64,000 nucleotides of DNA, taken from assembly GCA_016650045.1 (NCBI GenBank), contig JAENWK010000003.1, positions 22,894-86,893 on the forward strand. The letters run 5' to 3'. The position numbers and the translations under genes are program-made. The DNA comes from Eubacteriaceae bacterium (GTDB taxonomy: Bacteria; Bacillota; Clostridia; Eubacteriales; Eubacteriaceae). A model generated the notes under the pieces. It ran no database searches. It was not told the DNA's origin and saw only the letters and a list, made by a program, of their open reading frames with translations. Positions 28,511 to 38,446 of this stretch are shown here, piece after piece. The first letter of the stretch is position 1, and each line of letters begins with the position of its first letter.

Positions 28511-29254
28511 CTATCTCGCATTTTCCAACTGACCATGTTGATATTTAATGGCATTAACTGAATATGCCAGGGTTTGGGCGATCCATAGAAAGCCAAGCAG
28601 CAGATAGGGGTAAATGCCAATATTGATTATAATTGAGATCAACAGTGAAATGATCATGGCGCCACTATAGGCAAAGTTCATAAACTGGTAGCATTTGTAT
28701 GCAGCTTTATACACAACGTATTTTTCAGCTTCATCGCAGCTTTCAATCCAAACCTTGTCAAAATTGAAATCCAATGGATTCCCTTTTTTTTCGGGATAGA
28801 GCACTTTAGTTAACTTAATGACTTTGGTGATCATGATAAGGGTAAAGGCAATGTTACCCAAAAAGATAATCAGCGCCCAGGGGTTGAAATTTTCGGAAAA
28901 GCTAATAATAGAAACACCAAAGAAACAAAAGCTGAAAATCATATCCACAGAAATGAATGGAAGTAAAAAGTTGAGGCGACGATCCATACCATCGAAAAAC
29001 GCCTCTTCGTCCTCTTTAAGCTGGGACAATTTTCTTTTTGCGGTAACATATAGGATGATGATAATTAGGGCTGAAATTCCCAGGATAACGCTTTGAATAA
29101 TCAAATTGTAATTAAGGATAAAAGCTTCAAGTTTTATAAAAAAACCAGTGATGGCTGCTTCTCCCATAGAAAGAGTCCCTCCTAGGATGCCGCCAAAAAT
29201 ACCGGAAATGATCATGATGATAAAAAACTTTGCCGTGATATTTAATTTTTTCAT
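28511..29254 (-). CDS. multi-pass membrane protein, DUF3169-like (tentative family)
   Basis: Several hydrophobic TM segments; overlaps the stop of an upstream XRE regulator gene. Confidence 0.6.
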   Translation of the reverse strand: MKKLNITAKFFIIMIISGIFGGILGGTLSMGEAAITGFFIKLEAFILNYNLIIQSVILGISALIIIILYVTAKRKLSQLKEDEEAFFDGMDRRLNFLLPFISVDMIFSFCFFGVSIISFSENFNPWALIIFLGNIAFTLIMITKVIKLTKVLYPEKKGNPLDFNFDKVWIESCDEAEKYVVYKAAYKCYQFMNFAYSGAMIISLLISIIINIGIYPYLLLGFLWIAQTLAYSVNAIKYQHGQLENAR

Positions 29255-29463
29255 AGTGTTTTCTCCTCTTCAAATAAAAATAATGATTCTACCGTTGTAC
29301 CAAAAACTTTTGCAATTTTCAAAGCCAACACAACCGAGGGAGAATAGTCCCCCCGTTCAATCAGGCTAATGGTTTGCCGGGAAGCTCCCACCAGTTTTCC
29401 TAAATCCGATTGATTCAGGTTATTGCGGGCACGATATTCCTTTAAACGATTTTCAAGTGCCAT
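29251..29463 (-). CDS. XRE-family HTH transcriptional regulator
   Basis: LKEYRARNNLNQSDLGKLVGASRQTISLIERGDYSPSVVLALKIAKVF. Confidence 0.93.
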   Translation of the reverse strand: MALENRLKEYRARNNLNQSDLGKLVGASRQTISLIERGDYSPSVVLALKIAKVFGTTVESLFLFEEEKTL

Positions 29464-29501
29464 AGATTAATCCTCCTGCATTTCTTCAATGAAAATGATA
29501 C

Positions 29502-29562
29502 TTGTCAAGTTGACAATAATATATGTCAAATACAGTATATATCTGACAACGATACTTGTCAA
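29502..29562 (-). promoter_or_regulatory. promoter and TGTCA-box operator cluster of the XRE/membrane-protein operon
   Basis: Minus strand TTGACA-17-TATACT; repeated TTGACAAGTATC and TGTCA/TGACA half-sites. Confidence 0.6.
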
Positions 29563-29662
29563 TACATAATAATATATTTATTATGCTTTATTCAATGTTC
29601 ACAGGACCGGACTTTTGGTATAATAGTAGGGAAAAATAACCGATGACCAAGAAGGGGACCAA

Positions 29663-32305
29663 ATGAAAAGCATACTCATTGACGGCAACAGCCTCATATA
29701 CCGAACATTTTACGCCATACATGAAATGTCCAACTCAAAGGGAATACCGACCAATGCCATTTATGGTTTTGTTAATATTTTAGTGAAAATACAAGAAGAA
29801 TATCAGCCAGACTATTTAGGCATCGCTTTTGATTTAAATGCTCCAACCTTTAGAAATCTGGCCTATGCCGATTACAAGGGTGGCCGTCATAAAATGCCTG
29901 AGGGTTTGCAGGAACAATTTCCAATTCTCAAGGAACTTCTTGAAAAAATGGGTATCGCTATTCTGGAAATCGAAGGATATGAAGCCGATGATATTATTGG
30001 GACTTTGGCCCGGATTGGTTCAGAAAAAGGTTACCAAACTGAAATTATCACCGGCGACCGTGACGCATTCCAACTAGTGGGACCTAATACAAAGGTTCTC
30101 TTCACAAAAAAAGGGATTTCTCAATTAGACGAGGTTGACGAAGCCTGGATCACTGAAAACTATGGCATGACCCCAAAAGACCTCATTGATTTAAAAGCAC
30201 TTATGGGAGATAAATCCGATAATATTCCAGGCATCCCAGGGATTGGCGAAAAAACGGCCATGAAACTCATTCAAAAATATACAACCCTGGAAAATCTCTA
30301 TGAACATATTGATGAAGAAAAAGGAAAACAAAAGGAAAAGCTCATCAATGGGAAAGAAAATGCGTTTCTAAGTCGGATGCTGGGAACAATCGCTTTGGAT
30401 GTTCCCGGGTTTAATGATTTTGAGCGGCTCACTTTCCAACCGCTTTTTAATGATCAGAGTATCGCACTTTTAAAAGAACTGGAATTTAATACCCTGTTAT
30501 CAAGAATAGACGCCACAGAGACCGTTGAAACCATACATAAACCAGTGGAATATGTAGGGGTAAAAAATATTCAGGAAATGGATCAATTAATAAATGCTTT
30601 ATCAAAAACCAAAGAAGTAACGATTTATTATCACCAGGAAGAAACCCTTATTTATTTAGCATTAAAAGTGGCAGAAAACTATTATTACATCAATCCTGAA
30701 GAATGTGAAAAATTTGGTTTTTTTGACAAAATTCGAGAACTGCCAAATTTAAAAACCTTGGAATTCATAAGCCAGGACTTAAAAAATCTCATTCATATTT
30801 TTCATAGATATGGCATTGAAGATATTAATGATACCTTCGATACCTACATTGCAATCTACTTGTTAAGCCCTGGTGATCAGCGCTATGATCTTAAAACAGC
30901 GGCGTACAAATACCTGAAACGCGATATTTTAAGTGATGATGAGCTCTTTGGAAAAGGTAAAAGTCTGGTTGAAGCAGATAGTCTGGATGAAGCTCTATTG
31001 GCAACCTATATGGTTAAAAATTGTGAGACCGTTTATGATCTCAAAGCAGTCCTAACCAATGAACTGGAAAAAGCAGGAATGACCGAACTATACAATACCA
31101 TAGAAATACCCCTGCTTCATGTGATGGCGTCCATGGAAATTATCGGATTTACGGTGGACTTAAAACAGTTGGAAGCACTTTCGGCTGATTTCGAAAAGAA
31201 ACTTACCTTATTAACCCAGGAAATATATGAGCTGGCGGAGAAGTCTGATTTTAATATTAATTCACCCAAACAGCTGGGAGAAGTTCTTTTTGAAGATCTG
31301 AAATTACCCGTGATTAAAAAAACGAAAACCGGCTATTCCACAAACATTGATGTTCTGGAGCAACTGGTGCTTTTCCACCCCATTATCCAGAAAATTATTG
31401 ACTATCGAACTCTTTCAAAACTGGATTCAACCTATGGGCGAGGCTTAATGACCTTTGTTGATCCGAATACCCATAAGATACACTCAACCTTTAATCAAAC
31501 CGTTGCGGCCACCGGCAGAATCAGCAGTACAGCACCAAATCTTCAGAACATCCCGATAAAAACAGAAATGGGCCGAGAAATCCGCCGGGTATTTGTGCCA
31601 TCCGATGAAAATCATATTTTAGTGGGTGCGGATTATAATCAAATTGAACTTCGCGTGTTGGCGTGTTTGTCAGAGGATGAAAATCTCATTGATACCTTTA
31701 AAAATGGCGAGGATATCCATACCAGAACTGCTTGCGAAATTTTTGATGTGCCGTTGGCAGAGGTTACAAGAGAACAGCGTGGACATGCAAAGGCCATCAA
31801 TTTCGGACTGATTTATGGAAAACAGGCCTTTAGTCTCGGAAAAGATTTGGGGATTTCAAGAAAAGAAGCCCAGGCTTATATTGATCGTTATTTTTCACGA
31901 TATCCCAAGATCCAGGCATATTTGGCCAATGTGGTAAAAAAAGCCAAGGAAGATAGCTATGTTACCTCCATATGGGGACGCCGCCGTTATCTTCCAGAGC
32001 TGAATTCCAGAAACGCCATATTAGTTCAGGCCGGGGAACGTATGGCTTTAAACACGCCAATACAAGGAAGTGCCGCCGACATTATCAAACTGGCCATGCT
32101 TAAGGTATACAACCGAATAAAAAAAGAAAATCTTAAAGCAGAGCTTATTTTACAAGTGCATGATGAGCTTATTATCAATACCCCAAAAGATGAACAGACC
32201 CAGGTTGAACGACTTATTAAGGAAGAAATGGAAAGTGTTGCAGACCTTTGTGTGACTATGACTGTGGACGTTCACAGCGGATCATCCTGGTTTGACTTAA
32301 AATAG
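29663..32305 (+). CDS. polA: DNA polymerase I
   Basis: 5'-nuclease domain N-terminus, DYNQIELRVLA, NFGLIYGKQAF, QVHDELI. Confidence 0.97.
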   Translation: MKSILIDGNSLIYRTFYAIHEMSNSKGIPTNAIYGFVNILVKIQEEYQPDYLGIAFDLNAPTFRNLAYADYKGGRHKMPEGLQEQFPILKELLEKMGIAILEIEGYEADDIIGTLARIGSEKGYQTEIITGDRDAFQLVGPNTKVLFTKKGISQLDEVDEAWITENYGMTPKDLIDLKALMGDKSDNIPGIPGIGEKTAMKLIQKYTTLENLYEHIDEEKGKQKEKLINGKENAFLSRMLGTIALDVPGFNDFERLTFQPLFNDQSIALLKELEFNTLLSRIDATETVETIHKPVEYVGVKNIQEMDQLINALSKTKEVTIYYHQEETLIYLALKVAENYYYINPEECEKFGFFDKIRELPNLKTLEFISQDLKNLIHIFHRYGIEDINDTFDTYIAIYLLSPGDQRYDLKTAAYKYLKRDILSDDELFGKGKSLVEADSLDEALLATYMVKNCETVYDLKAVLTNELEKAGMTELYNTIEIPLLHVMASMEIIGFTVDLKQLEALSADFEKKLTLLTQEIYELAEKSDFNINSPKQLGEVLFEDLKLPVIKKTKTGYSTNIDVLEQLVLFHPIIQKIIDYRTLSKLDSTYGRGLMTFVDPNTHKIHSTFNQTVAATGRISSTAPNLQNIPIKTEMGREIRRVFVPSDENHILVGADYNQIELRVLACLSEDENLIDTFKNGEDIHTRTACEIFDVPLAEVTREQRGHAKAINFGLIYGKQAFSLGKDLGISRKEAQAYIDRYFSRYPKIQAYLANVVKKAKEDSYVTSIWGRRRYLPELNSRNAILVQAGERMALNTPIQGSAADIIKLAMLKVYNRIKKENLKAELILQVHDELIINTPKDEQTQVERLIKEEMESVADLCVTMTVDVHSGSSWFDLK

Positions 32306-32346
32306 CCGTTCACCATAAGAAATAATGAGAGGATTCAGGGATCAAC

Positions 32347-32952
32347 ATGAAAATAATTGGTTTAACCGGTGGAATCGCTTCAGGAAAATCAACCATTACC
32401 ACCATATTGCAAAAGCGTTTTAGTTCTATTGTGATCGATGCAGATGAGTTGGCAAGATTGGCCGTTCAAAAGGGGAGCAAAGGTCTTGATAAAATTGTGA
32501 TGACCTTTGGTAAGCAGATCCTGAATGATAACGGCGAACTCAACCGAAAGTTGCTGGGAGAGATGATTGCGGAGAATGCGGATATTCGAAAAAAGCTCAA
32601 TGCTATTGTTCATCCCGAAGTCAAAAGACTCTATGATGAACAACTCGCTGATTTAGAAAGCAAGGGAGTTCCCATTGTTTTCTTCGATTGTCCCCTTCTT
32701 TTTGAAGTAAATCTCCAGAATACGGTTGATGAAATCATGTTGGTGGTTGCGGATGAAGAAATCCGAATCAATCGTATTATGGCAAGAGACGATGTGTTCA
32801 GAGACCAGGCAGAGAAAAAGATTCAAATGCAGATGCCTGATTCTGAAAAAATAAAATTGGCAAACATCATTATTGAAAACAACGGAACCCTTGATGATTT
32901 ATTAATTACATTCAATGCCTATTTTACCACCCGCAAGCTCGGGGTAAAATAA
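32347..32952 (+). CDS. coaE: dephospho-CoA kinase
   Basis: IGLTGGIASGKSTI, DADELARLAVQKG, FFDCPLLFE. Confidence 0.95.
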   Translation: MKIIGLTGGIASGKSTITTILQKRFSSIVIDADELARLAVQKGSKGLDKIVMTFGKQILNDNGELNRKLLGEMIAENADIRKKLNAIVHPEVKRLYDEQLADLESKGVPIVFFDCPLLFEVNLQNTVDEIMLVVADEEIRINRIMARDDVFRDQAEKKIQMQMPDSEKIKLANIIIENNGTLDDLLITFNAYFTTRKLGVK

Positions 32953-33171
32953 GCAATAGAGTTTTTCGAAGATAATATTTATCTGATTTTATCTGTTATA
33001 GTGAACAGTCCCAGAATGCCACGTTTATTTTTCTTTGGGTTACATAATTTGCTTTGAATTCAGGTTTTATCAACAGGCTGATTGAAGTTTATAAAAACTT
33101 TCAATTTATGATTGCAATTTTCTGAGAGATCCTTTATAATAGTCTTCAGGGTTAAAAACCCAACCATTTGT

Positions 33172-33258
33172 GCGAGGGTGGTGGAACGGCAGACACGCAG
33201 GTTTGAGGGATCTGTTGCAGATAATGCAGTGAGGGTTCAAATCCCTTTCCTCGCACCA
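33172..33258 (+). tRNA. tRNA-Leu (anticodon GAG), CCA encoded
   Basis: GCGAGGG/TCCTCGC acceptor, CAGGT-TTGAGGG-ATCTG anticodon arm, long variable arm, GAGGGTTCAAATCCCTT T-arm; TATAAT upstream at ~33135. Confidence 0.93.
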
Positions 33259-33277
33259 ATAATAATGAATCATAGGT

Positions 33278-33306
33278 CGATTGCAAATGCAGTCGGCTTT
33301 TTTTAT
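33278..33306 (+). terminator. terminator after tRNA-Leu
   Basis: CGATTGCA/TGCAGTCG stem then GGCTTTTTTT. Confidence 0.7.
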
Positions 33307-33450
33307 TTCTTTGAGAAAGTATCCACTGAGATGATATGTTTAAAACAATGAGTGGAGGGTAATTTTAATAACATAGAAAAAATGGCGAGGCAGAAAAAAT
33401 ATTTTATATTAGAAAAAGCTTTAATGATTCCGGTATCATCCAAAAAACAA

Positions 33451-33479
33451 TTGACAAAAATTAAAAATTGCCATATGAT
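33451..33479 (+). promoter_or_regulatory. promoter of the trp T-box leader
   Basis: TTGACA (33451-33456) - 17 nt - TATGAT (33474-33479). Confidence 0.75.
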
Positions 33480-33489
33480 AATAAGAATT

Positions 33490-33787
33490 TAATAGATCAT
33501 TAAACCGTTGACGTGGAGATAACGGTGTATCGTGCAGTAACAGAGAGTAAGGAAAGCTGAGAGCCTTACACAACGCAGAACATCAAATGGACCACTGAGG
33601 GCGTAGTTAAAGGAAAATTTATTTTCTGAGTACTCTATGACGTTTGGCATACGTAAGTTGCAAAGAATATGATAGTATTCTGATAAGTGTACAGAGGATT
33701 ACTCTGTAAATTAAGGTGGTACCACGGGTGAATTTTTGCGCTCGTCCTTGACAATTTTATGTTGTCGAGGACGAGCGCTTTTTTTTA
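33490..33787 (+). promoter_or_regulatory. T-box leader (tryptophan), including T-box sequence and terminator
   Basis: AAGGTGGTACCACGGGT at 33713-33729; candidate TGG specifier at 33588-33590; terminator gcgctcgtccttgacaa...ttgtcgaggacgagcgcTTTTTTTT at 33738-33787; precedes trpE. Confidence 0.93.
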
Positions 33788-33808
33788 TATTTAGAAGGGA
33801 GATAAAAA

Positions 33809-35272
33809 ATGATTAAACCAACCATTGAAGAATCAAGAAAATATTGCAGTGAAAATAAAATTATACCAATCAGCTTAGAACTGTATTCCGATATTAAAAC
33901 CCCCATTGAGGTGTTAAAATCATTAAAAGCAACAAGCAAAAAGTGCTTTCTTTTAGAAAGTGTTGAAGGTGGAGAAAAATGGGGCCGTTATTCTTTCCTG
34001 GGATTTGATCCTGAGCAGAGTATCAAATGTTTAGACGGAGAGGTTGAAATTACAAATGGTCAAACCACCAAGATTCTGGCCGACCACCCCATAGAAGTCC
34101 TGAGAAATATCCTTGAGGAATGGAAAAGTCCGAAATTAGACTTCTTACCGGTATTTACCGGAGGATTTGTTGGATATATTTCCTATGATTTTGTAAAATA
34201 TACCGAAAGAAATCTCAGGCTTGACAATCAGAATCCAGAAGAGTTTGATGATATGAACCTCATGCTTTTTGATAAAGTCATCGCCTTTGATCATCTCAGA
34301 CAAAAAATCATTATTATAGTGAATATTAGAACCGATAATTTAGAAAAAAATTATATTGACGGGGTGATTAAGCTTAAAGAAATTGAAGCGCTCATTAAAA
34401 GTTCCAGCAATACTCAGAATTTCGACGGAGGGCTCACCTCGGAATTCAAACCCCTTTTCACCAAAGATTATTATTGCAGCATGGTTGAAACAGCAAAAGA
34501 CCACATTGTTCAGGGAGACATTTTCCAGGCAGTGATCTCAAACCGATTGGAAGCCGATTTCCAGGGAGACCTTTTATCCACCTATCGAGTACTCAGAACC
34601 TTGAACCCTTCACCGTATATGTTCTATATCGATTTTGACCAAATTCAGGTGGCAGGGGCATCTCCGGAAACTTTGGTATCCCTTCGAAACGGTGAGCTGT
34701 CCACCTATCCCATTGCCGGCACCTGCCCCAGAGGAAAAACTCCGGCCGAAGACGCGGCAAATATTAAAGCACTTTTGGAAAATGAAAAGGAACTGGCAGA
34801 GCACAACATGCTGGTTGATCTGGGAAGAAATGATTTAGGAAAAATAAGTGAGTTCGGCACAGTAAAGGTGGAAGGCTATCAGGAAGTTCTTAAATTTTCC
34901 CATGTGTCACATATTGCATCAACGGTTACCGGTATACTGAAATCCGGAATGGATCAAATGGATGCCATTGCCGCAGTGCTTCCGGCAGGAACCCTGTCAG
35001 GCGCTCCCAAAAAACGAGCCATTGAAATCATCAACGAACTGGAAAACCAAAAAAGAGGAGTTTACGGCGGAGCCGTCGGCTACATTGATTTCTCCGGAAA
35101 CATGGATATGTGTATTGCCATCCGAATGGCAGTAAAGAAGAACAACAAAGTTTACGTTTCAGCGGGAGCAGGCATTGTCGCTGACAGTATTCCCGAGAAT
35201 GAATATAATGAATCATACAATAAGGCCCGAGCCATGGTTGAATCCCTGAAACGTGCCAAGGAGGTGGAATAA
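33809..35272 (+). CDS. trpE: anthranilate synthase component I
   Basis: SPSPYMFYIDF-like region, PIAGTCPRGKTPAEDA, AGTLSGAPKKRAIEII. Confidence 0.96.
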   Translation: MIKPTIEESRKYCSENKIIPISLELYSDIKTPIEVLKSLKATSKKCFLLESVEGGEKWGRYSFLGFDPEQSIKCLDGEVEITNGQTTKILADHPIEVLRNILEEWKSPKLDFLPVFTGGFVGYISYDFVKYTERNLRLDNQNPEEFDDMNLMLFDKVIAFDHLRQKIIIIVNIRTDNLEKNYIDGVIKLKEIEALIKSSSNTQNFDGGLTSEFKPLFTKDYYCSMVETAKDHIVQGDIFQAVISNRLEADFQGDLLSTYRVLRTLNPSPYMFYIDFDQIQVAGASPETLVSLRNGELSTYPIAGTCPRGKTPAEDAANIKALLENEKELAEHNMLVDLGRNDLGKISEFGTVKVEGYQEVLKFSHVSHIASTVTGILKSGMDQMDAIAAVLPAGTLSGAPKKRAIEIINELENQKRGVYGGAVGYIDFSGNMDMCIAIRMAVKKNNKVYVSAGAGIVADSIPENEYNESYNKARAMVESLKRAKEVE

Positions 35273-35856
35273 TGATACTAATTATCGATAATTACGACAG
35301 CTTTTCCTACAATCTTTATCAATATGTGGGAATCATTAATCCCGATGTCCGGGTCATTAAAAATGACGAAATGAGTTTAGGTGAAATCGATGCCTTAAAT
35401 CCCAGTCATATTATTATTTCTCCGGGACCGGGTCGACCCAAGGATGCCGGCATCTGTGAAGCAGTGATTGCCGACTTTAAAGAGAAAACACCCATTCTGG
35501 GGGTATGTCTGGGGCATCAGGCCATTTGTGAAGTTTTTGGAGGGGTCATTACCTATGCCAAAACCCTGATGCACGGTAAGCAAAGCTCTGTTCACATAGC
35601 CAACGGCAGTCCCATTTTCCGCGGACTCCCGCCTATTATTGAAGCAGCGCGGTACCATTCCCTGTGTGCTGAGAGAGAAAGTCTGCCCGATGATATTCTC
35701 ATTATTGCCGAGGACAACGAAGGCGAAGTGATGGCAGTGAAACATCGACACTATGATATTTACGGGGTGCAATTTCATCCTGAATCCATTTTAACTAAAG
35801 ATGGTCACAAAATCATTGAAAACTTTTTGAAGATTGGAGGGGATACCAATGATTAA
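35272..35856 (+). CDS. trpG: anthranilate synthase component II (glutamine amidotransferase)
   Basis: MILIIDNYDSFSYNL, SPGPGRP, GVCLGHQAI, GVQFHPESI. Confidence 0.96.
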   Translation: MILIIDNYDSFSYNLYQYVGIINPDVRVIKNDEMSLGEIDALNPSHIIISPGPGRPKDAGICEAVIADFKEKTPILGVCLGHQAICEVFGGVITYAKTLMHGKQSSVHIANGSPIFRGLPPIIEAARYHSLCAERESLPDDILIIAEDNEGEVMAVKHRHYDIYGVQFHPESILTKDGHKIIENFLKIGGDTND

Positions 35857-36865
35857 AGCAGCCATATATGACATGATGAATGGAAAGGATTTATCCCTGG
35901 ATCAAACGCAGGAGGTAATGAATCAGATTATGAATGGCGAAGCCACCAATGCTCAAATCGGTTCGTTTTTGACCGCTATGCGATTAAAGGGCGAAACCAT
36001 TGATGAGATCACTGCCTGTGCCATGGTCATGCGTGAGAAATGCACAAAAATTTATCCAAAAACCGATGTGCTGGACATTGTGGGAACCGGTGGGGATGAA
36101 GTCTCAACCTTTAATATTTCGACGGTATCTTCTTTTGTGATCGCCGCCGGCGGAGTTCCTGTTGCCAAACACGGAAATCGCAGTGTATCGAGTCAATGCG
36201 GCAGTGCGGATTTATTAGAGGCATTGGGGGTTAATATTAATTTAAGCGCCGAACAAAGTGCAAAAATATTGGACGAAATCGGCATGTGCTTTATGTTTGC
36301 ACCAACCTATCATGCCTCGATGAAATATGCCGGGCCGGTGCGAAAAGAATTGGGCATTCGAACTATTTTTAATATTTTGGGTCCACTGGCAAACCCGGCC
36401 GGGGCCAATATGCAACTTCTTGGCGTCTATGATGAGAACCTGGTGGAACCTCTGGCCAACGTGCTTAATAAGCTGAATGTGAAACGGGGAATGGTGGTTC
36501 ACGGACACGATGGCCTGGATGAAATCACCCTGACGGATACCACCACCATTTGCGAGATTACCGATGGAAAAATCAATAGCTTCTTTATTACCCCGGAACA
36601 ATTGGGCCTTAAACGGTGTAAGTTAGCAGATTTGATCGGTGGAGAAAAAGAAGAAAATGCCATCATTGCCTGGGACATTTTAAATGGGCAAAAAGGACCA
36701 AAACGTGATGTGGTGGTTTTAAATTCCGCATTTTGTTTATATATGTCCCATAATAATATCACCCTTCGAGATTGTGTGAAAATGGCTGAAAATCTCATTG
36801 ACAGTGGTTTAGCCAAGAAAAAACTGGAGGAATTCATAAAGTTAACCAATGAGGTAAAGTCATGA
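35849..36865 (+). CDS. trpD: anthranilate phosphoribosyltransferase
   Basis: DIVGTGGDEVSTFNISTVSSFVIAAGGVPVAKHGNRSVSS; ggagggg RBS before ATG 35849. Confidence 0.96.
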   Translation: MIKAAIYDMMNGKDLSLDQTQEVMNQIMNGEATNAQIGSFLTAMRLKGETIDEITACAMVMREKCTKIYPKTDVLDIVGTGGDEVSTFNISTVSSFVIAAGGVPVAKHGNRSVSSQCGSADLLEALGVNINLSAEQSAKILDEIGMCFMFAPTYHASMKYAGPVRKELGIRTIFNILGPLANPAGANMQLLGVYDENLVEPLANVLNKLNVKRGMVVHGHDGLDEITLTDTTTICEITDGKINSFFITPEQLGLKRCKLADLIGGEKEENAIIAWDILNGQKGPKRDVVVLNSAFCLYMSHNNITLRDCVKMAENLIDSGLAKKKLEEFIKLTNEVKS

Positions 36866-37638
36866 TACTGGATCGAATCGTCGCGTCCACAAAAATCCGG
36901 GTGGCACAATTAAAAGAAAATTATGCCCTAGACGTTCTTAAAGAACAGGCAAAGCCGTTGGAACCGCCTTTTTTGTTTGAAAAAGCATTAAGGGTGAATG
37001 ATATTGCCTTTATCTGCGAAGTGAAAAAAGCATCCCCTTCCAAAGGGATCATTGCAGTGGATTTTCCCTATGTGAACATTGCCAAAGAATATGAGGCCGC
37101 AGGGGCTAATGCTATTTCGGTTTTAACCGAACCGGAATTTTTTCAGGGGGCCAATGCGTTTTTAATTGAGATCAAAGAAAATGTGAATATTCCAATATTA
37201 AGAAAAGATTTTATCATTGATGAATCCCAGATTTACGAGTCGAGAATCATCGGAGCTGACGCTATCCTGCTTATTTGTTCAATGCTAGATGAAGAAACCA
37301 TCAGACAGTTTATTAAATTGGCGGATGAGCTTGGGATGTCCTGTTTGGTTGAAGCCCATGATGAGGCTGAGGTGCAAAAGGCGATGCACTCTGGGGCACG
37401 AGTCATTGGGGTGAATAACCGTAATCTTAAAACCTTTGAGGTGGATATCAAAAACAGCGTCCGACTTCGCAAAATGGTACCGCCGGAAATTACCTTTGTG
37501 TCAGAAAGTGGGATTAACACACCGGAAGACATTAAAATTATACGAGAAAATGGGACGAATGCTGTATTAATTGGTGAAATACTGATGCGAAGTGGTGACA
37601 AATCCCTGGAAATAAAGAAATTAAAGGGATTCGATTAA
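36862..37638 (+). CDS. trpC: indole-3-glycerol phosphate synthase
   Basis: FICEVKKASPSKGII, LRKDFIIDESQIYESR, GVNNRNLKTFEVD. Confidence 0.96.
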   Translation: MILDRIVASTKIRVAQLKENYALDVLKEQAKPLEPPFLFEKALRVNDIAFICEVKKASPSKGIIAVDFPYVNIAKEYEAAGANAISVLTEPEFFQGANAFLIEIKENVNIPILRKDFIIDESQIYESRIIGADAILLICSMLDEETIRQFIKLADELGMSCLVEAHDEAEVQKAMHSGARVIGVNNRNLKTFEVDIKNSVRLRKMVPPEITFVSESGINTPEDIKIIRENGTNAVLIGEILMRSGDKSLEIKKLKGFD

Positions 37639-37661
37639 TGACAATTGCGAAAGTACTGTGA

Positions 37662-37769
37662 GCTTCGCTGTCTGTTTACATGAAACATTTTTTACACTAT
37701 ACGTCGTACAGTTCGTTGAACTGTTCGCCTATACGTTACAAAAATGTTTATGAAAACTGACATCAAAGC
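37662..37769. repeat. palindromic intergenic repeat, copy 1
   Basis: Imperfect inverted repeat GCTT...GTCTGTTTACATGAAACATTTTTTACACTATACGTCGTACAGTTC / complementary right arm; reverse complement closely matches 59620-59726. Confidence 0.8.
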
Positions 37770-37834
37770 AATTTACGTTTATTTTTATAAAATTGTCAAA
37801 CGTCTAAATATTATTAGAAATAAGAAGGTAAAGC

Positions 37835-38446
37835 ATGACTAAAATAAAAATATGCGGACTCACCAGGATTGAAGATATTGATGCTGTCAATGAAGCCAAG
37901 CCGGATTATATCGGGTTTGTGTTTGCAAAAAGTAAACGACAAGTTGATTTTGAAACTGCAAAGTGTTTAAAATCAGGACTGAGTCAAGAAATCAAAGCGG
38001 TTGGGGTCTTTGTAAATCAGCCGATGGAAGAGATCATTGCTTTGGCAAATGAAAAAGTGATTGATGTCATTCAGCTTCATGGTGATGAAGATGAAGACAC
38101 GATTGCCAGACTGAGAGAAGTGGTTTCATTGCCTATCATAAAAGCCATAAGAATCAGCCAAAAAAGTGATGTCAAAAAAACAAGTGCGGATTTTATGCTG
38201 TTTGATACCTATGATAAAGATCACTATGGCGGCTCGGGTGTGAGCTTCAATTGGGAAGTGTTACAAGGTTATGAAGGAGACTTCTTTTTAGCCGGGGGAC
38301 TAAACAGTGAAAATATCGCAGAGGCCATTAAAAGGGTCAAACCATATTGTGTGGATATCAGCAGCGGGGTTGAAACCAATGGGCATAAGGATCAAAAAAA
38401 AATTAGTGAGATAGTAGAAAAAGTAAGGAGAATAAATTATGAGTAA
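37835..38446 (+). CDS. trpF: phosphoribosylanthranilate isomerase
   Basis: [38 protein letters not shown]. Confidence 0.94.
   Translation: MTKIKICGLTRIEDIDAVNEAKPDYIGFVFAKSKRQVDFETAKCLKSGLSQEIKAVGVFVNQPMEEIIALANEKVIDVIQLHGDEDEDTIARLREVVSLPIIKAIRISQKSDVKKTSADFMLFDTYDKDHYGGSGVSFNWEVLQGYEGDFFLAGGLNSENIAEAIKRVKPYCVDISSGVETNGHKDQKKISEIVEKVRRINYE

Noticed and set aside
33112-33351. 79-aa + strand ORF
   Set aside because: It spans the tRNA-Leu gene and its terminator; not a protein gene.
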